From Microcebus murinus (Eukaryota; Chordata; Mammalia; Primates; Cheirogaleidae), in the NCBI RefSeq assembly GCF_040939455.1, contig NC_134122.1:34452001-34516000 (forward strand): a stretch of DNA of 64,000 nt, given 5' to 3'. The notes beneath the pieces are model-generated. The model was not told where the DNA came from and searched no databases. It worked only from the letters and a program-made list of their open reading frames with translations. The translations under genes and the position numbers were made by a program. Shown here piece after piece: positions 11,357 through 22,425 of the stretch. Positions within the stretch are counted from its first letter, which is position 1. Each line of letters begins with the position of its first letter.

Positions 11357-11699
11357 GGCCGGGCGCGGTGGCTCATGCCTATAATCCTAGCACTCTGGGA
11401 GGCCTAGGTGGGCAAATCGTTTGAGCTCAGGAGTTTGAGACCAGCCTGAGCAAGAGAGAGACCTCACCTCTACTAAAAATAGAAAGAAATTAATTGGCCA
11501 ACTAAAAAAAAATATATATATATAAAAAATTAGCCGGGCATCGTGGCACATGCTTGTAGTCCCAGCTACTCACGAGGCTGAGGCAGGAGGATTGCTTAAG
11601 CCCAGGAGTTTGAGGTTGCTGTGAGCTAGGCTGACACCGTGGCACTCTAGCCCAGGCAACAGAGTGAGACTCTGCCTGTCTAAAAAAAAAACAAAAAAA
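11357..11699 (+). mobile_element. Full-length lemur-type Alu SINE
   Basis: Dimeric Alu starting GGCCGGGCGCGGTGGCTC, with A box and B box regions of the 7SL-derived left arm, an A-rich linker with (TA)n, and a complete right arm ending in an A-rich tail. The diagnostic wording 'tagaaagaaattaattggcc' and 'gttgctgtgagctaggctga' is characteristic of lemur Alus. A target-site duplication AGAAGTTATA flanks it at 11347-11356 and 11700-11709. It is the least diverged SINE in the window, so it is the best lineage marker. Confidence 0.95.
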
Positions 11700-11709
11700 A
11701 GAAGTTATA

Positions 11710-12809
11710 AAGTTTGCATAAGACCAAGGGTTAGTCAAGTGCTTTTTTATAGTTTCTTAATCATGTTATTATTAGGAGAGAGTGCAAAATTTTCCCTTAC
11801 ATGGAGAGTGGACTTCAAAGGGAAGTAGGGAAGAATCTGAATCCAGGCAATATGGTAGACATGGCAGAATGGAAATTAATAAAACATGTTTGCAAGGTAA
11901 AGTCAAAAAGACCTAGGGCAGAAAAAATATTAAGCATGAGAGAGAGGAGCATAATTGTCCTGTCACTGAATTCTGGGCATTTTTTAAATTGCCTGATACT
12001 GGATTTTCCTTAATTTCTCATATTCCTTGGCTCCTGCTGTGTACTAAGGGTTATACCCAATTCAAATCCAGCTCTTATCTATCTACTAACACCCATGCAC
12101 TTGACCTTGTTTTGCATGCGAAAGAAGGCCATGAGTGCTGGAGTTTTTAAAACTGTTTGTCTCTAGCTAGATTTGCTTTACTGGATTGTCTTAACACATT
12201 CAAAGAATTGCAATCTTCTTGGCTTTCTAAATTCAGTGACCTTATTTTAAAAGATGATCAACATGGCTTAGAACCTTTTGAGGATTAAGAGACATTTTAG
12301 CAAGTTTATCAAGAATAAGCAAAGCTGACATTTGGCTAACAGTATGCCTCCCCCCTCCCCCCTGCCCCAAAACCATTTGTTTTGGAATGAAACTTTTCCA
12401 TTTGACAAGTTTAGAGTTACCAGTACTGCTTGAAACTCCTTCCTTTCTCCAAACTCTGGGATGTTTTCAAGAGGGACTCTTTGCTTCAAAGGCCTCCAAA
12501 AATATAGTTAATTAGAAAAACATGTAAGAAAAGACATCTTGGCTCCTCAGGCTGCCTGGTGTACTCTTCAAGCAGATGCTATTGCTTGTCTCAGATAAGT
12601 AGACAGGTGGCTGTTTGCAAAGCAGGGTCTGATGTGTCTTTGACTCAGAGAAGTTTGGAAACAAAGTCCTCTATACAATAAGCCTCTCACTGTTTTCTCA
12701 CATCTTCCGATCTTGCCTATTCTCCATTAGATGCAGTCTGAAAGAATTCGGGGAGCATGTATGGTATTCGACAGAAGGCTGCTATAGTATAGCTTAGCCA
12801 GAATTTATT
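11710..12809. other. Unassigned non-coding DNA
   Basis: No gene. A C-rich run lies at about 12347-12367. The short frames at 11801-12013 (plus) and 12268-12489 (minus) carry no recognisable motif. Confidence 0.5.
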
Positions 12810-13400
12810 GGGCTTTGAATCACAGAATCTCAAAGTTGGGTGACTATTTGGTGGTGACCTAGTCCAGTTTTCATCTAGAAAATCTCCTATACAGCTTTTC
12901 CTCTAAACAACCTTATAGCCATAACCTCCTGTGACAAAGTACTCACTGCCTCTTCAGCCAATGCTCCTCTTACTTCAGTGATTCTCATGAGTTAACTTTT
13001 ATTTCCTTAGCATTCTGCTCTTTAGTGTCAATTTCTATGATAGAGTGTCCTGCTTTCCAACTTTTATATATGGCCTCTTACAATCAGCTTATTCAGAGAA
13101 ACTCCCTGTTTACCTTTTCAGTTATGTAACTACTCACCACTATGCCCTTTCTTTCCTCTTACAGGGATCAGTTGCTATTTCATAGTTTTGAAGTTCCTCA
13201 ATCCCCTTGAGCCATTGCCCCTTCCAAAACCTTTTACTATGAAAGATAAACTACATTTTCCCCTAAGAATTATGAAATCTGCCTTTGAGTAAGGTTAGTT
13301 CCACATTTTGTGGTCTTTAGATCTCCCCTCTCTGGCTATCATGACTTGTATCACTTCCCAAGATTTTCATGACTTTGTTTTAGCATCCAGTTTTGTGTAA
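12810..13400. mobile_element. Possible CR1/L3-class LINE or ancient SINE relic
   Basis: Wording such as 'cacagaatctcaaagttggg', 'gacctagtccagttttcatc' and 'gtactcactgcctcttcagc' resembles the 3' region of CR1/L3 elements, where a sentence about 'confirmed, assigned' sites recurs in amniotes. Divergence is high and the limits are uncertain. Confidence 0.4.
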
Positions 13401-14640
13401 GAAGCCATCCTTACAACAAAGTAGACCTAATTATATCCCCTATTCCTTCTGAGTCGAAATTTGCTTCAAGCCTGTTGACAACCCATTAGTGAGATGCTTG
13501 GTTCTTAGCTAAATGACACCATCAGGAAATGTCCAGGTAGTCGAGGTCCCAGTGTCTTGTTTCAGTGTGGTTTTTGTGATCTGTCAGGAATTCATCAGGC
13601 ATTTTATTCACCTGTCTGGCCTGTTGTATGTTCTCAAAAGGATATCACTTTTCTTATCTTCCAGGTATTTGCCAGTACACTTCATCTCATGCTCATGGAT
13701 CTCTATGCAAATTGATTCACTTTTCCAGGAACTGTTTACAAAGTACTTATGCGTCTGGCACTATGTTAGGTGGTGGAGTTACAGTGATGAGCAGTGGAAA
13801 TATATGTGTTTTTTTGACATATGACACTGCCTGTTTTTCCCCTATATCCTTCTAACCTAAATGCTATCTCATGAGCCTGGGCGATACCCAGATTATTTTT
13901 ATCACCTTTCTAAAAATCTTTACTTAATTTATCACTGGTGATATATAGACATCTAAGGAGATAATGGCACCACACAGAGGTCTGACTATAAGAGGAGCCT
14001 TCGGGCTGCTTTGATCTGAGGTCACAGGTCTGATTTCTGACACCCTATCTTAAAGGCTTTCAAGTTTAGGCCACAAGGTTTCACATGCCATACCTCTTAG
14101 CTCCTTTGTGGTTGGTCTCATTTGGGGGTGCCAGGTGGGGATGGAGGTTAGATATTCTGCTTTCAACCCCTCCAAATTCAGTGTAAAGTTCTTTTAATCA
14201 GTTCAGCTCACCTCCCCAGGCAAACAAGCACATTTTTCCTTATCTTCATGAGCTACGCCAAGAAAAGTCTGCATTATTTTAGTACCACCGACATGGTCTA
14301 GCAGTCTAATTCCAATCAGTTGACACCATCCTCATAACAAACCTTTCACCTCTCACATCATCTATTTTTAAAATCCCTGACCTTTGTTAGGATGAAAGCA
14401 TTAGAGCATTTACCACATGCCTAAATCTATACCAAGCTACATAGTCCCCAACTGAAGCTTCTTAGGTTTCTTGTGTCCAGGTCATTCCCTCCACGTGAAA
14501 CAACATGAGTGGGTAGAGAAATGTGGCTTGGTGACTCTGAACAGACTCTGACTCTGAACAGCCCCAAAATGACCACACATCTTTCTCCTGACCATGTGAA
14601 TGATGTAAATCCCCGTGTTCGGCTAAAAGTCCATACCTTT
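13401..14640. other. Unassigned non-coding DNA
   Basis: No gene. One small local direct repeat: a 12-bp word (GACTCTGAACAG) at 14533-14544 and 14550-14561. Frames at 13513-13855 have no domain and overlap each other in different phases. Confidence 0.5.
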
Positions 14641-15062
14641 ATCTGGCTCTGTCCATGACTGTTTGGGTAGCCTGTCTCTCCTCCTTCCAGCCACACACAG
14701 TGCTGGTATTTCCTCACACTGTTTTGCCCTGTGCCTTGATTCGCATTGCCTCTTCTCCCCAGATGGCTTCCTTTGTCCCCTGCAATCACATAAACTCACT
14801 GGGGTGTTACTGCTCAAGACAACTTAGCTTCTGTGATACCTCCCACTGTCCAATTCCAAGTTTGGTATGTGCCTTCACTGAGTCCTCCCATAATGCCTTA
14901 GTATATCTCTATCATAGATCATACACTGTGTTAAAATGACCCGTTTCTTCCCTTACACTGTAATTTCCTTGAGGATTTGTCCCATGCCTTACTCATCTTT
15001 GTGAGCAAAGTGCCAAGCCACATAGATGCTGTTTAATAAATTCAACCATGTAGGAATGAATA
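14641..15062 (+). mobile_element. L2 LINE 3' end, sense
   Basis: The sense L2 3' end is visible: 'cttacactgtaatttccttg' followed by 'aggatttgtcccatgcctta' and 'tgctgtttaataaattcaac'. Upstream wording to about 14641 fits L2 3'-UTR and the end of ORF2, with lower certainty. Open frames on both strands here are by-products of this relic. Confidence 0.65.
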
Positions 15063-15664
15063 TTCCCATAGTGTTTCAGGATTGTTTTTCCCTTTGTTTC
15101 CTCTTCTGTCTTCACCTTGAATGAGAATAAATGAAATAATGCAAAGAGGAAACCAGAAAACAGAAGAGAATCCTTGCCATCTAATAACACGCCTCCCTCT
15201 TGGATGCCCTGCAAAAGAGATCTGTCCTCAGGACCCACCTCATCTCTGCTAGCAGTGTGCAGCTAGCTTCCTAAAATCCATTCACAGTGGGGGCTGGCCT
15301 GTCAGAAAAGGTACCACCAATGGGTTGTCTTTTGCTCTCATGCCTTTGGAAAGGGATCCAGGAGCACATGTCCTTTCACCCTTTGTGTCACTTCCTTTAG
15401 TCTGCAGCTCTAGGAGATGACTCCCTGGCCTAGACAGACTGTGCCCTTAACTCTCTCTTCTGCCGGCTCATGTGATCTTCCTGCTCCGTCAGGTGGAAGT
15501 TCTGGAGTCTTAACAGCAAATTACCACCAGTTCTAGGCTTCCCTGATTAGTCACGAATTATAAACCACCTAGTCAAGGGGAAGGGAAATGAAAGTCTTGG
15601 ACTATTTCAAAGATTCATGTATACACTTTACCTTATAGCCTATGCCACAAAGTCAGACTGAAGA
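15063..15664. other. Unassigned non-coding DNA
   Basis: No gene and no recognised repeat. Confidence 0.5.
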
Positions 15665-15835
15665 AACTTGTGTTCCACCTCATTAAATCACCACCACAGC
15701 AGGATGTAAGCAGGGGTGGCCCCATGTTTTAATGTAAGGAAACCAAGGCCCTGAAAGTTGAAAATAACTTTATAATACCACTTACAGCTAGTAATTGGCA
15801 AAATAAGATTATAAATTCAGATTTATCCAGTTATT
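15665..15835 (-). mobile_element. MIR SINE fragment, antisense
   Basis: Antisense MIR core with 'ggaaaccaaggccctgaaag' and 'ttacagctagtaattggcaa'. Strongly diverged. Confidence 0.55.
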
Positions 15836-16234
15836 TCTCCATTTAAATGAAACCACCAAAATACCATTATTATTTATCAATTTAAAATAAAATAAGTAAA
15901 CTAGAATAAATAAATGAAACCCCAGTACAGATTATCTGATGTGTGTCTTAACTACTTTTCATTCTTCTTGAGATAAGCTGTTTGCATAATGTTGCTTCTG
16001 TTGAGCTCCCCCTACAAGTGCCCACCAATTTCTCACAATTCAGTGCTCACAAGGCAGTTGCTACTTTAGAATTCTAGCTTAGTGATAGTGAACTAATGAG
16101 ATTTCATCACATGGCTTGGTGAAGCCTTTTCTAGGATCTGCACATGTGCCCTACACTTGTCATGGAGGGCCAAAGAAATGAGGAAAATAAAGAACAAAAT
16201 TAGCTCTTAATTAAGAACTTTTTAAATAACAAAA
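15836..16234. other. Unassigned AT-rich DNA
   Basis: No gene. The stretch 15860-15925 is a poor AATAA-rich tract. Confidence 0.5.
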
Positions 16235-16440
16235 ATGACCAAGTTACTGAGGTCAAGAGCTGTTTTAGGCATTTTATACTCATTCAATCCCTCCAAATCC
16301 CTTAGGGTAGATACTACTACTGTCATCCTCCATTTCATAAAGGAACAAACTGAGGCTTGAAGAGGCCAAGTAACTTACCAAAGTAGACTGCAGACTTGAC
16401 CCCAGGCAGTCTGGCTCAGAGACCTCTGTGCTCTGCTCAC
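16235..16440 (-). mobile_element. MIR SINE, antisense
   Basis: Nearly full core: 'ttttatactcattcaatccc', 'tccatttcataaaggaacaa' and 'actgaggcttgaagaggcca', then 'gcagtctggctcagagacc', the reverse of the MIR 5' part. Confidence 0.8.
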
Positions 16441-16864
16441 AGACTCCTCTCCCTGCTCCAATTCCAGAGCAGTGAAGTGGGGGATGTAGAGCAGCCTGTG
16501 GGCTTAGTGATTCTGCTGCTTGGTGCACAGCAAGACAGACCATAATCAGCACTTGAATAATAGAATTTTTATGAGTGATTAAAGTAAAAGCCAGGATTTA
16601 GAGATTGAGAGTTGATTGTTAAAGGATAAATGATATTTGGAACGTCTTACTGGATTTGATTAAAGTGAAATTCAAAAACCATCACAAAGATGATTATTTA
16701 CCAGTGGTACTTTAAGGACTTTTTTTTGTGGCTTAAGTCATTGGCACTCCGATGCTTAAAATCTCTGTGTTCAAAACCAGTATGTAATTGATCCTTACAA
16801 AATCAGAGGTTAGTGCCTTCTTTGGCAAGCTACCTCTGAGCTTTGTTACACTGTAACATAATAA
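16441..16864. other. Unassigned non-coding DNA
   Basis: No gene and no recognised repeat. Confidence 0.5.
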
Positions 16865-16965
16865 TCCTTTGAAGACTGAGATCTGGTTTTATGTTTTTTT
16901 CATTCCTTCACGTGATGCCTAGTATCTTGCCTTATACATAATAGATACTTTGGGATGGATGGACA
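16865..16965 (+). mobile_element. L2 3'-end fragment, sense
   Basis: 'gatgcctagtatcttgcctt' and 'atacataatagatactttgg' correspond to the end of the L2 3'-UTR. Confidence 0.55.
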
Positions 16966-17466
16966 AAGTCATTTTATATTGTTTTCAGGGCTCTGAATTT
17001 AGGAAAGAGTTGATTTCTGAAAGAAGCATATTAATTAGGAAAGATTGTTTAACCACAAAAATCTCATTTCTCTTCTTAATTGCCTGGACGTCAATACCCA
17101 GGTCCCAGTCCAATCGTCACACTGTGCCTCTATAAAGCTAATCTTTTCTGGAAGGGAAACCAAATATGAAATAAAAGCAAGCACTGGGACAGAGTGCTGG
17201 AACACCCTGCATGTCCTCTGTTGGCCACTACAAAAGGTTAAACAGCAGGAGGGGGGCTGGATCAGGATTTGTGTTTGGAAGTAAGCAGTTGAGGCAAGCT
17301 TGAGAATTAAGCTCATGGCGAGTGCTAGATGCCACAGCAACTGGACAATAGGAGATTTAAAAGTATGAGTGGGCTATGCCCAAATGCTGGAGTTGATGGG
17401 CCAAATAGAGGAAGAAGTTGGATGAAGTTAACTCGTAAACAAGTTTTGTGGTCCTTTAAGAGACCA
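16966..17466. other. Unassigned non-coding DNA
   Basis: No gene. Short frames at 16950-17340 on both strands have no domain. Confidence 0.5.
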
Positions 17467-18255
17467 ATTTTTTTTTTAAGTTATGTGAATTTAAGATATA
17501 CAACATGATGTTTTGATATACATACAAATAGTGAAATAGTGATAGTTTGGTATTTCTCATATATTGTAAAATGGTTTATTACAGGTAAGCAATTTAATAT
17601 ACCTGTCATTTTCCATATTTACCTTTTTTATAGTAAGAGCACCTAAAATTGACTCTCTCAGCACATTTTTAATATGCAGTGTTATTAACTGTAGTCCTCC
17701 TGCTGTACATTAGATCTCTAGACTCGTTTATTCCACATAACTACAGGTTTATACTCTTTGACCTACACCTCCCCTCTTCTTCCCCACCCCTGGTAACTAC
17801 CATTCTACTTTCTGTTTCTATATAGTTGACTGTTTTTTAGATTGTACATATAAGTAAAATCACATAGCATTTTTCTTTCTGTGTCTGGCTTATTTCACTT
17901 AGCATTATGTCCTCCAGGTTCATCCATGCTGTTGCAAATGACAGGACTTCCTTCATTCTAAAGGACACACATACACACACTTTCTTTATCCATTCATCCA
18001 TTGTTGGAAACTTAGGTTGATTCCTTATCTTGGATATTGTGAATAATGCTGCAGTGAACATAGAAGTGCAGATATCTCTTCAAGATACCGATTCCTTTCC
18101 TTTGGATGATTCATATGGATGATTCATATTTTTAATTTTTTAAAGAACTTCAATACTGTTTTTTATAATGGCTGTACCAATTTACGTTCCCCTACAATGT
18201 ACAAAGGTTCCCTTTTGTTCACACCTTCATCAGATAAGTGTTAACCATTATTTTT
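17467..18255 (-). mobile_element. L1 3' end (L1M-type), antisense
   Basis: A T-run at 17467 is the antisense poly(A) tail. It is followed by antisense 3'-UTR ('ttaactgtagtcctcctgct') and by the antisense end of ORF2 ('gttcatccatgctgttgcaa', 'tattgtgaataatgctgcag', 'tataatggctgtaccaattt'). The copy is 5'-truncated at about 18255 with many disabling changes. It contains a local 13-bp tandem duplication (18104-18116, 18117-18129). Confidence 0.92.
18104..18129. repeat. 13-bp tandem duplication within L1
   Basis: GGATGATTCATAT is repeated twice without mismatch. Local slippage event after L1 insertion. Confidence 0.9.
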
Positions 18256-18261
18256 AATAAC

Positions 18262-18482
18262 TAATGTTTCTTGAGTGTTTACTATGTGTGAGACATGATT
18301 CTAAACATTTTACAAATACTTAATCCTCATAACAAGCTGTGACAGAAGAACTACTATTATCTCCATCATACAGATTAAAAAACTGAGGCACAAGGAGTTT
18401 AAGGAACTTGCCTAAAATGTCACAGTGCCAGACAATTGACACCAGAACTCATGCTCTTAACCTCTACGCTGTGCTGCCAAGT
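18262..18482 (-). mobile_element. MIR SINE, antisense
   Basis: Almost complete MIR: 'cttgagtgtttactatgtgt', 'aatcctcataacaagctgtg', 'acagattaaaaaactgaggc' and 'ctcttaacctctacgctgtg'. Confidence 0.88.
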
Positions 18483-18599
18483 CTCTGGGATGGTTTGTAT
18501 TGATTGTCAGGTTTCTTTTGCTGTGTCTGAGAACCCTTGCTCTGACAGTGTCAGCCCAAGAGCTGCATTGATCCTAACCAGCCTCTGTTAGTCCAGTGA

Positions 18600-18725
18600 C
18601 TTTTTTATATGAATCTTTGGCTACATTCCTCTTTTCCTAGACTGCAAATTCTCTGAGGATAGAGAGACTATCTTATTAATTTGTGCTCATTTTAGTGCAT
18701 GTTCAAAGAGAGCCTTAGAGGATTT
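18600..18725 (+). mobile_element. L2 3'-end fragment, sense
   Basis: 'cctagactgcaaattctctg' followed by 'aggatagagagactatctta' matches the conserved L2 3' end. Confidence 0.6.
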
Positions 18726-18834
18726 TATCTAGATACCTCTAGATCTAGATTGTTCCATCATCCACTGGGATCTTGATTGGTGTTCCTTGCCCCAAGATTG
18801 AGTTAGCAGCAACAGGAGGTGGCAGAGATCTCAA

Positions 18835-19215
18835 CGGTGTTCATGAAACATATGTTGAGTGCCTGGCACTTCCAGGGCTAAGCATATAGTAGTAGACAGA
18901 ACAGACATTATCTGTGCCCTCTCAGAGGTTAAGGTACAACAAAGAAACAAATGAGATAAGCACAAGTGCAATGAGTACTATTTGAAAACAAAACAAAACA
19001 AAAATGCCAAGAGGCTGAAGTTAATGATGAGAGGCTGAGAATAATGGAGTTTGGGGGAGGACTTTAGGTAGATAGGCATGGGAAATTCCTCCTTGAGGAA
19101 GTGACATTCTAAGCTGAAATTTAACAAACATGAATGACTTAGCTGAGAATGGGAAGACCTTGTAGGCAAAGAAAATAGCATATTCAAAGGTCCTGAGGCT
19201 GGAAAGGGTTTGTTT
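18835..19215 (-). mobile_element. L2 LINE, antisense
   Basis: Begins with 'tgttgagtgcctggcacttc', passes 'tatctgtgccctctcagagg' and 'cttgaggaagtgacattcta', and ends with 'caaaggtcctgaggctggaa'. This is the order expected for the antisense L2 3'-UTR and adjacent ORF2. Confidence 0.75.
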
Positions 19216-20039
19216 AATCTATTAAATAATGGAATTCAGTGAAACTCATTATGCTTAGACACTTACATCTGAACACATTCCTGCCATTATTTGTCCCCAA
19301 TCTGCTCTTTTTTGTTAGTGATTCCAAATTCACTTCCCAAAACAAAACTCAATATTCAGAGACTTTTTGACTGCTTGCTTTGGAAACAGCAAATCAGAGA
19401 TACTTCCACCCTAGCTGAGGATGTAGAATATAAATTGTCCTTTCATATCCCTATTTGTCTTAAGCCTTGTATGCATAGGGCTCAGCAAAACAATATATCA
19501 AATTCCCTATATTTGTTTTATCTTTTTTCACTGATTCAAAGCATGAAAAAAATTGAAATTATTAACAATAAAAGGAGAATAATTTTTTTAGATAATCAGA
19601 AATTCTTTTTTCTAAAATTTTCTAAATATTTTGGTTTTGTCTCTTAACCCCAGGAAAGGTGGTTTCACCATACTGTACTCAAGAGAAGATTGCTTACAAA
19701 TACCACACAGAGTTACATTACCAGCCTCCTTCAGGAGGGCTCCTGAGCACTTTGGGATCCAGGGTTCTTCCAGACAAATGAAACATCTGCCGAGTATACT
19801 ACATGTGGACAGTGCCTAACTTGATCCAGTCTTTCTCCTTCTCCATGTTTCTGTTAAGTCCCTTGAAAGTTTCCATTTCTCCACTATTCATTAAGGATCT
19901 GTAAATTATTTAAGAGAAGGAAACACAGCCTTTATCCCATTGGATTTTTCCTCTCAATCACATGAGTCTTTTCTCTGAGCACATACACATGACCCAGACT
20001 CACTGTCAGGGGAGATGTAATGCCAGCATCTGGTGTTAA
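19216..20039. other. Unassigned non-coding DNA
   Basis: No gene. The 118-codon frame at 19291-19647 is AT-rich, ends in a poly-T/TTTA tract and shows no motif; I do not accept it as coding. Confidence 0.5.
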
Positions 20040-20365
20040 TATCTATTGTTGACATTTTGGGAATGAGAACATGAGCTATTAGGGAAGATGTTTGCTTGTA
20101 CCTAATTAATGTTCCGTTGTATCCCCTCTTGTTGTCAGCTCTGCCTCACCATCCTGCCTTGGCATTTTCTTTTACTGGCTAACTTTAAAAGTTAATTATT
20201 TCTCTGTTGAATGTTAAATGCCACCGGTTTTTAATGGTGTTCTTTGGTGTGAATTATTAGTTATCAAAAATCAAAATGATTTGTGCAATTATCAGCTCTT
20301 TACCTAAAGCCAGTGTTCTTGCTAATCACTCTTCTAAAGTGTGATAGCATTTGCTGATTTCTGGC
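20040..20365. promoter_or_regulatory. Candidate conserved non-coding element 3
   Basis: Repeat-free sequence with 'cctaattaatgttcc', 'aaaagttaattatttc', 'gaattattagttatc' and 'tgtgcaattatcag', all homeodomain-like cores in otherwise balanced sequence. Enhancer role is inference. Confidence 0.32.
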
Positions 20366-20694
20366 AACATGGATCTCTCTAACAGATGTTAATTTCTGAT
20401 TCACTGTATTCCTATCCCTGTCTAGCTTTCCTTGGGTAGGGCAGATATAAAGTCTTGGTACATCATCTAATAGAAACAGTTTACTGACAGGGCCAAATAT
20501 CTTCCAAATGCATTTTGCTTGAATCCCAAACTACTGTTAAAACTCATTTGGCAACTCTAGTAAATACAGATAGAAGTGAGGAACCTCAGATAGAATGATT
20601 CCCTGATAGCTTTTATAAAACATATGTCTTGATGGGACATCACAACTATTTCTTTACTTGAGATTGGTTTGTAAAAATAATGGTAAAAGTCCAA

Positions 20695-20905
20695 CTAATA
20701 GTTACTGAGTGCTTACTCCATGCCAGGCTTTGTTACTAGCCTTTCAAGTGGATTATCTTACTCAATCCTCTCAACAACCCTATGGAGGTAAAGCATAATT
20801 ATTGTTCCCAACTTAAAGATGAGCAATTGAGGCACCAAAAGCTTAAGTAATTTATGCACCATCACATGGCTGGTAAGTGGTGGGCCAGGGTTCCAAGCCA
20901 GCATT
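20695..20905 (-). mobile_element. MIR SINE, antisense
   Basis: Well-preserved MIR: 'ttactgagtgcttactccat', 'actcaatcctctcaacaacc', 'gatgagcaattgaggcacca' and 'acatggctggtaagtggtgg'. It ends where the next relic begins. Confidence 0.92.
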
Positions 20906-20911
20906 CCATGC

Positions 20912-21252
20912 AGCGCTGCACTGTCTAAGACAGTAACCGTGACTCACACATGGCTACTGACTACTTGAAATGGAACAAGCTCAAGTTGGGATGCGCTATA
21001 AGTATCAAATAGACACTTTGGGTTAGACAATTCCTAACCCTTAGTAAATGAGAGAGTGTAAAAATCTCATTGATAATTGTTCATACTAATTACATGTTGA
21101 AATGATAATGATTTAGATATATTGAGTTACAGAAATATATTTTTAAAATCAATTTCTCTTGTTTCTTTTCACTTCTTTAATGTGGCTACTACTAGACAGT
21201 TTTAAATTTCCTATACTGTTTGCCTTGTATTTCCATTAGAAAGGGCTGCTAT
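20912..21252 (-). mobile_element. Old non-autonomous hAT-type element (MER group)
   Basis: Starts with 'cactgtctaagacagtaacc' and carries 'cacacatggctactgactac' and 'cttgaaatggaacaagctca'. The far end ('aatgtggctactactagaca', 'tttccattagaaagggctgc') is the counterpart of the other terminus. The wording is shared with 9494-9645 but this copy is longer. Exact family not assigned; orientation relative to any consensus is tentative. Confidence 0.6.
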
Positions 21253-22089
21253 GTATGGGGGTGGGGGCAGAGATATAGAGTGGTTTCTGGAATTCCTTTC
21301 TCCTTAAGAGTCTATGATCCTAACCTATTGAGGGAATAGGCACAAATTTCTGACTCTTCCTCCCCTTTCTGGTCATTTCATTTCCAGAAATCTAGTGGAA
21401 AGTACAAATTCTTACATCTGAGTCTCTACCAAGAACCCATCTGTTGTCTCTTATCAACTATAGAAAGATAAAACACTGACATGTTATGCATTAATGAGAT
21501 CAAAAGAAGAGCTAATGACAGAAATGTGGCTGTGACTAAAATGTCCTCCAGTGGGTAATCTATGCAGACTTTTTGTTCTCCTTAAGGCAACCCCCTTAAG
21601 TGTCTTCTAGAGAATGTCTCTCAGTTCCAGTTCCCGAGGTCCTCCTTTGCTCTCCCTTCCAATCCCTGTCCACCACTTTCCTGGTCCACCCCTCTCTCTC
21701 TCTCTCCTGGACTCCCCATCTCTCTTGGGTGTCTGTGCAGCTGAGGCGGCCCCTCTGTTAAGCACTTCTGACACGAGGCAGGTCTTTTTTCCCTGCCAGT
21801 GAGAGCAGAGTGTATAATAGCGTTGCCCTCCACTGGGGATCTTTGAGAAGCTTTATAGCTCTAGCAGGCATGGGGGAGCCAATCACAGGCACTAGCAGCT
21901 GATATATGACACTAATATAGGGTTCACTTTTATTCTCAACCTAAAAAAAGATAGATTGTTCCAAGTTTAGACAGGCTGTAAAATCATGTGCTTCTGGAAC
22001 CATGCTGCCTTACCCTCGGGACCACTCTAATTGCTTTACATCTGTACAAAGGTTCCTTGTAATCGGGCTTTCTGCCTTCATTTGTCTTC
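21253..22089. other. Unassigned non-coding DNA
   Basis: No gene. Holds a G-run at 21258-21268 and a (CT)n patch near 21691-21708. The piece 21475-21600 (with 'gcattaatgagatc' and 'gagctaatgacag') may also be enhancer-like. Confidence 0.45.
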
Positions 22090-22425
22090 TTTTCAGCCTC
22101 TTAGTAAAGACCTTAATTGGTCTTAGTGGGGCTTTTTTCAGTTAGTGCAACTGTACCTTTAGGGCTGAACAAGTACCAGACACTACCTGTGGGGAGAAGT
22201 GGGGAGATGGGAAAGACATCAATACTCCTTTACCTTTAACAGTTTAATTAATGTGCTCAGAACAAGGAGCAGTTTGAAGAAATTTCTGCTCCTCCGGGAC
22301 CCTGCTATGAATCAGACATAACTAGGGTTAGGTGGAATTTTCTAGATTTCTTTCCTGCTTCAGTCTCTGTGAACACTCATTAGCCTCATAATTGTCTCAC
22401 AGTAAACTGCTGTATCAGGTTTCAG
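22090..22425. promoter_or_regulatory. Candidate conserved non-coding element 4
   Basis: Repeat-free, with an inverted motif AAGACC-TTAATT-GGTCTT at 22107-22124, 'gtttaattaatgtgctcaga' near 22242 and 'ctcattagcctcataattg' near 22377. The symmetric site with a homeodomain-like core could bind a dimer; that is inference. Confidence 0.35.

Noticed and set aside
14427..14939. Frames of 94-120 codons on both strands
   Set aside because: They overlap each other in antisense over an L2 relic and have no recognisable domain.
19291..19647. 118-codon frame with a hydrophobic start that mimics a signal peptide
   Set aside because: AT-rich chance frame, no domain, no splice partner and a poly-Phe/Lys end from simple sequence.
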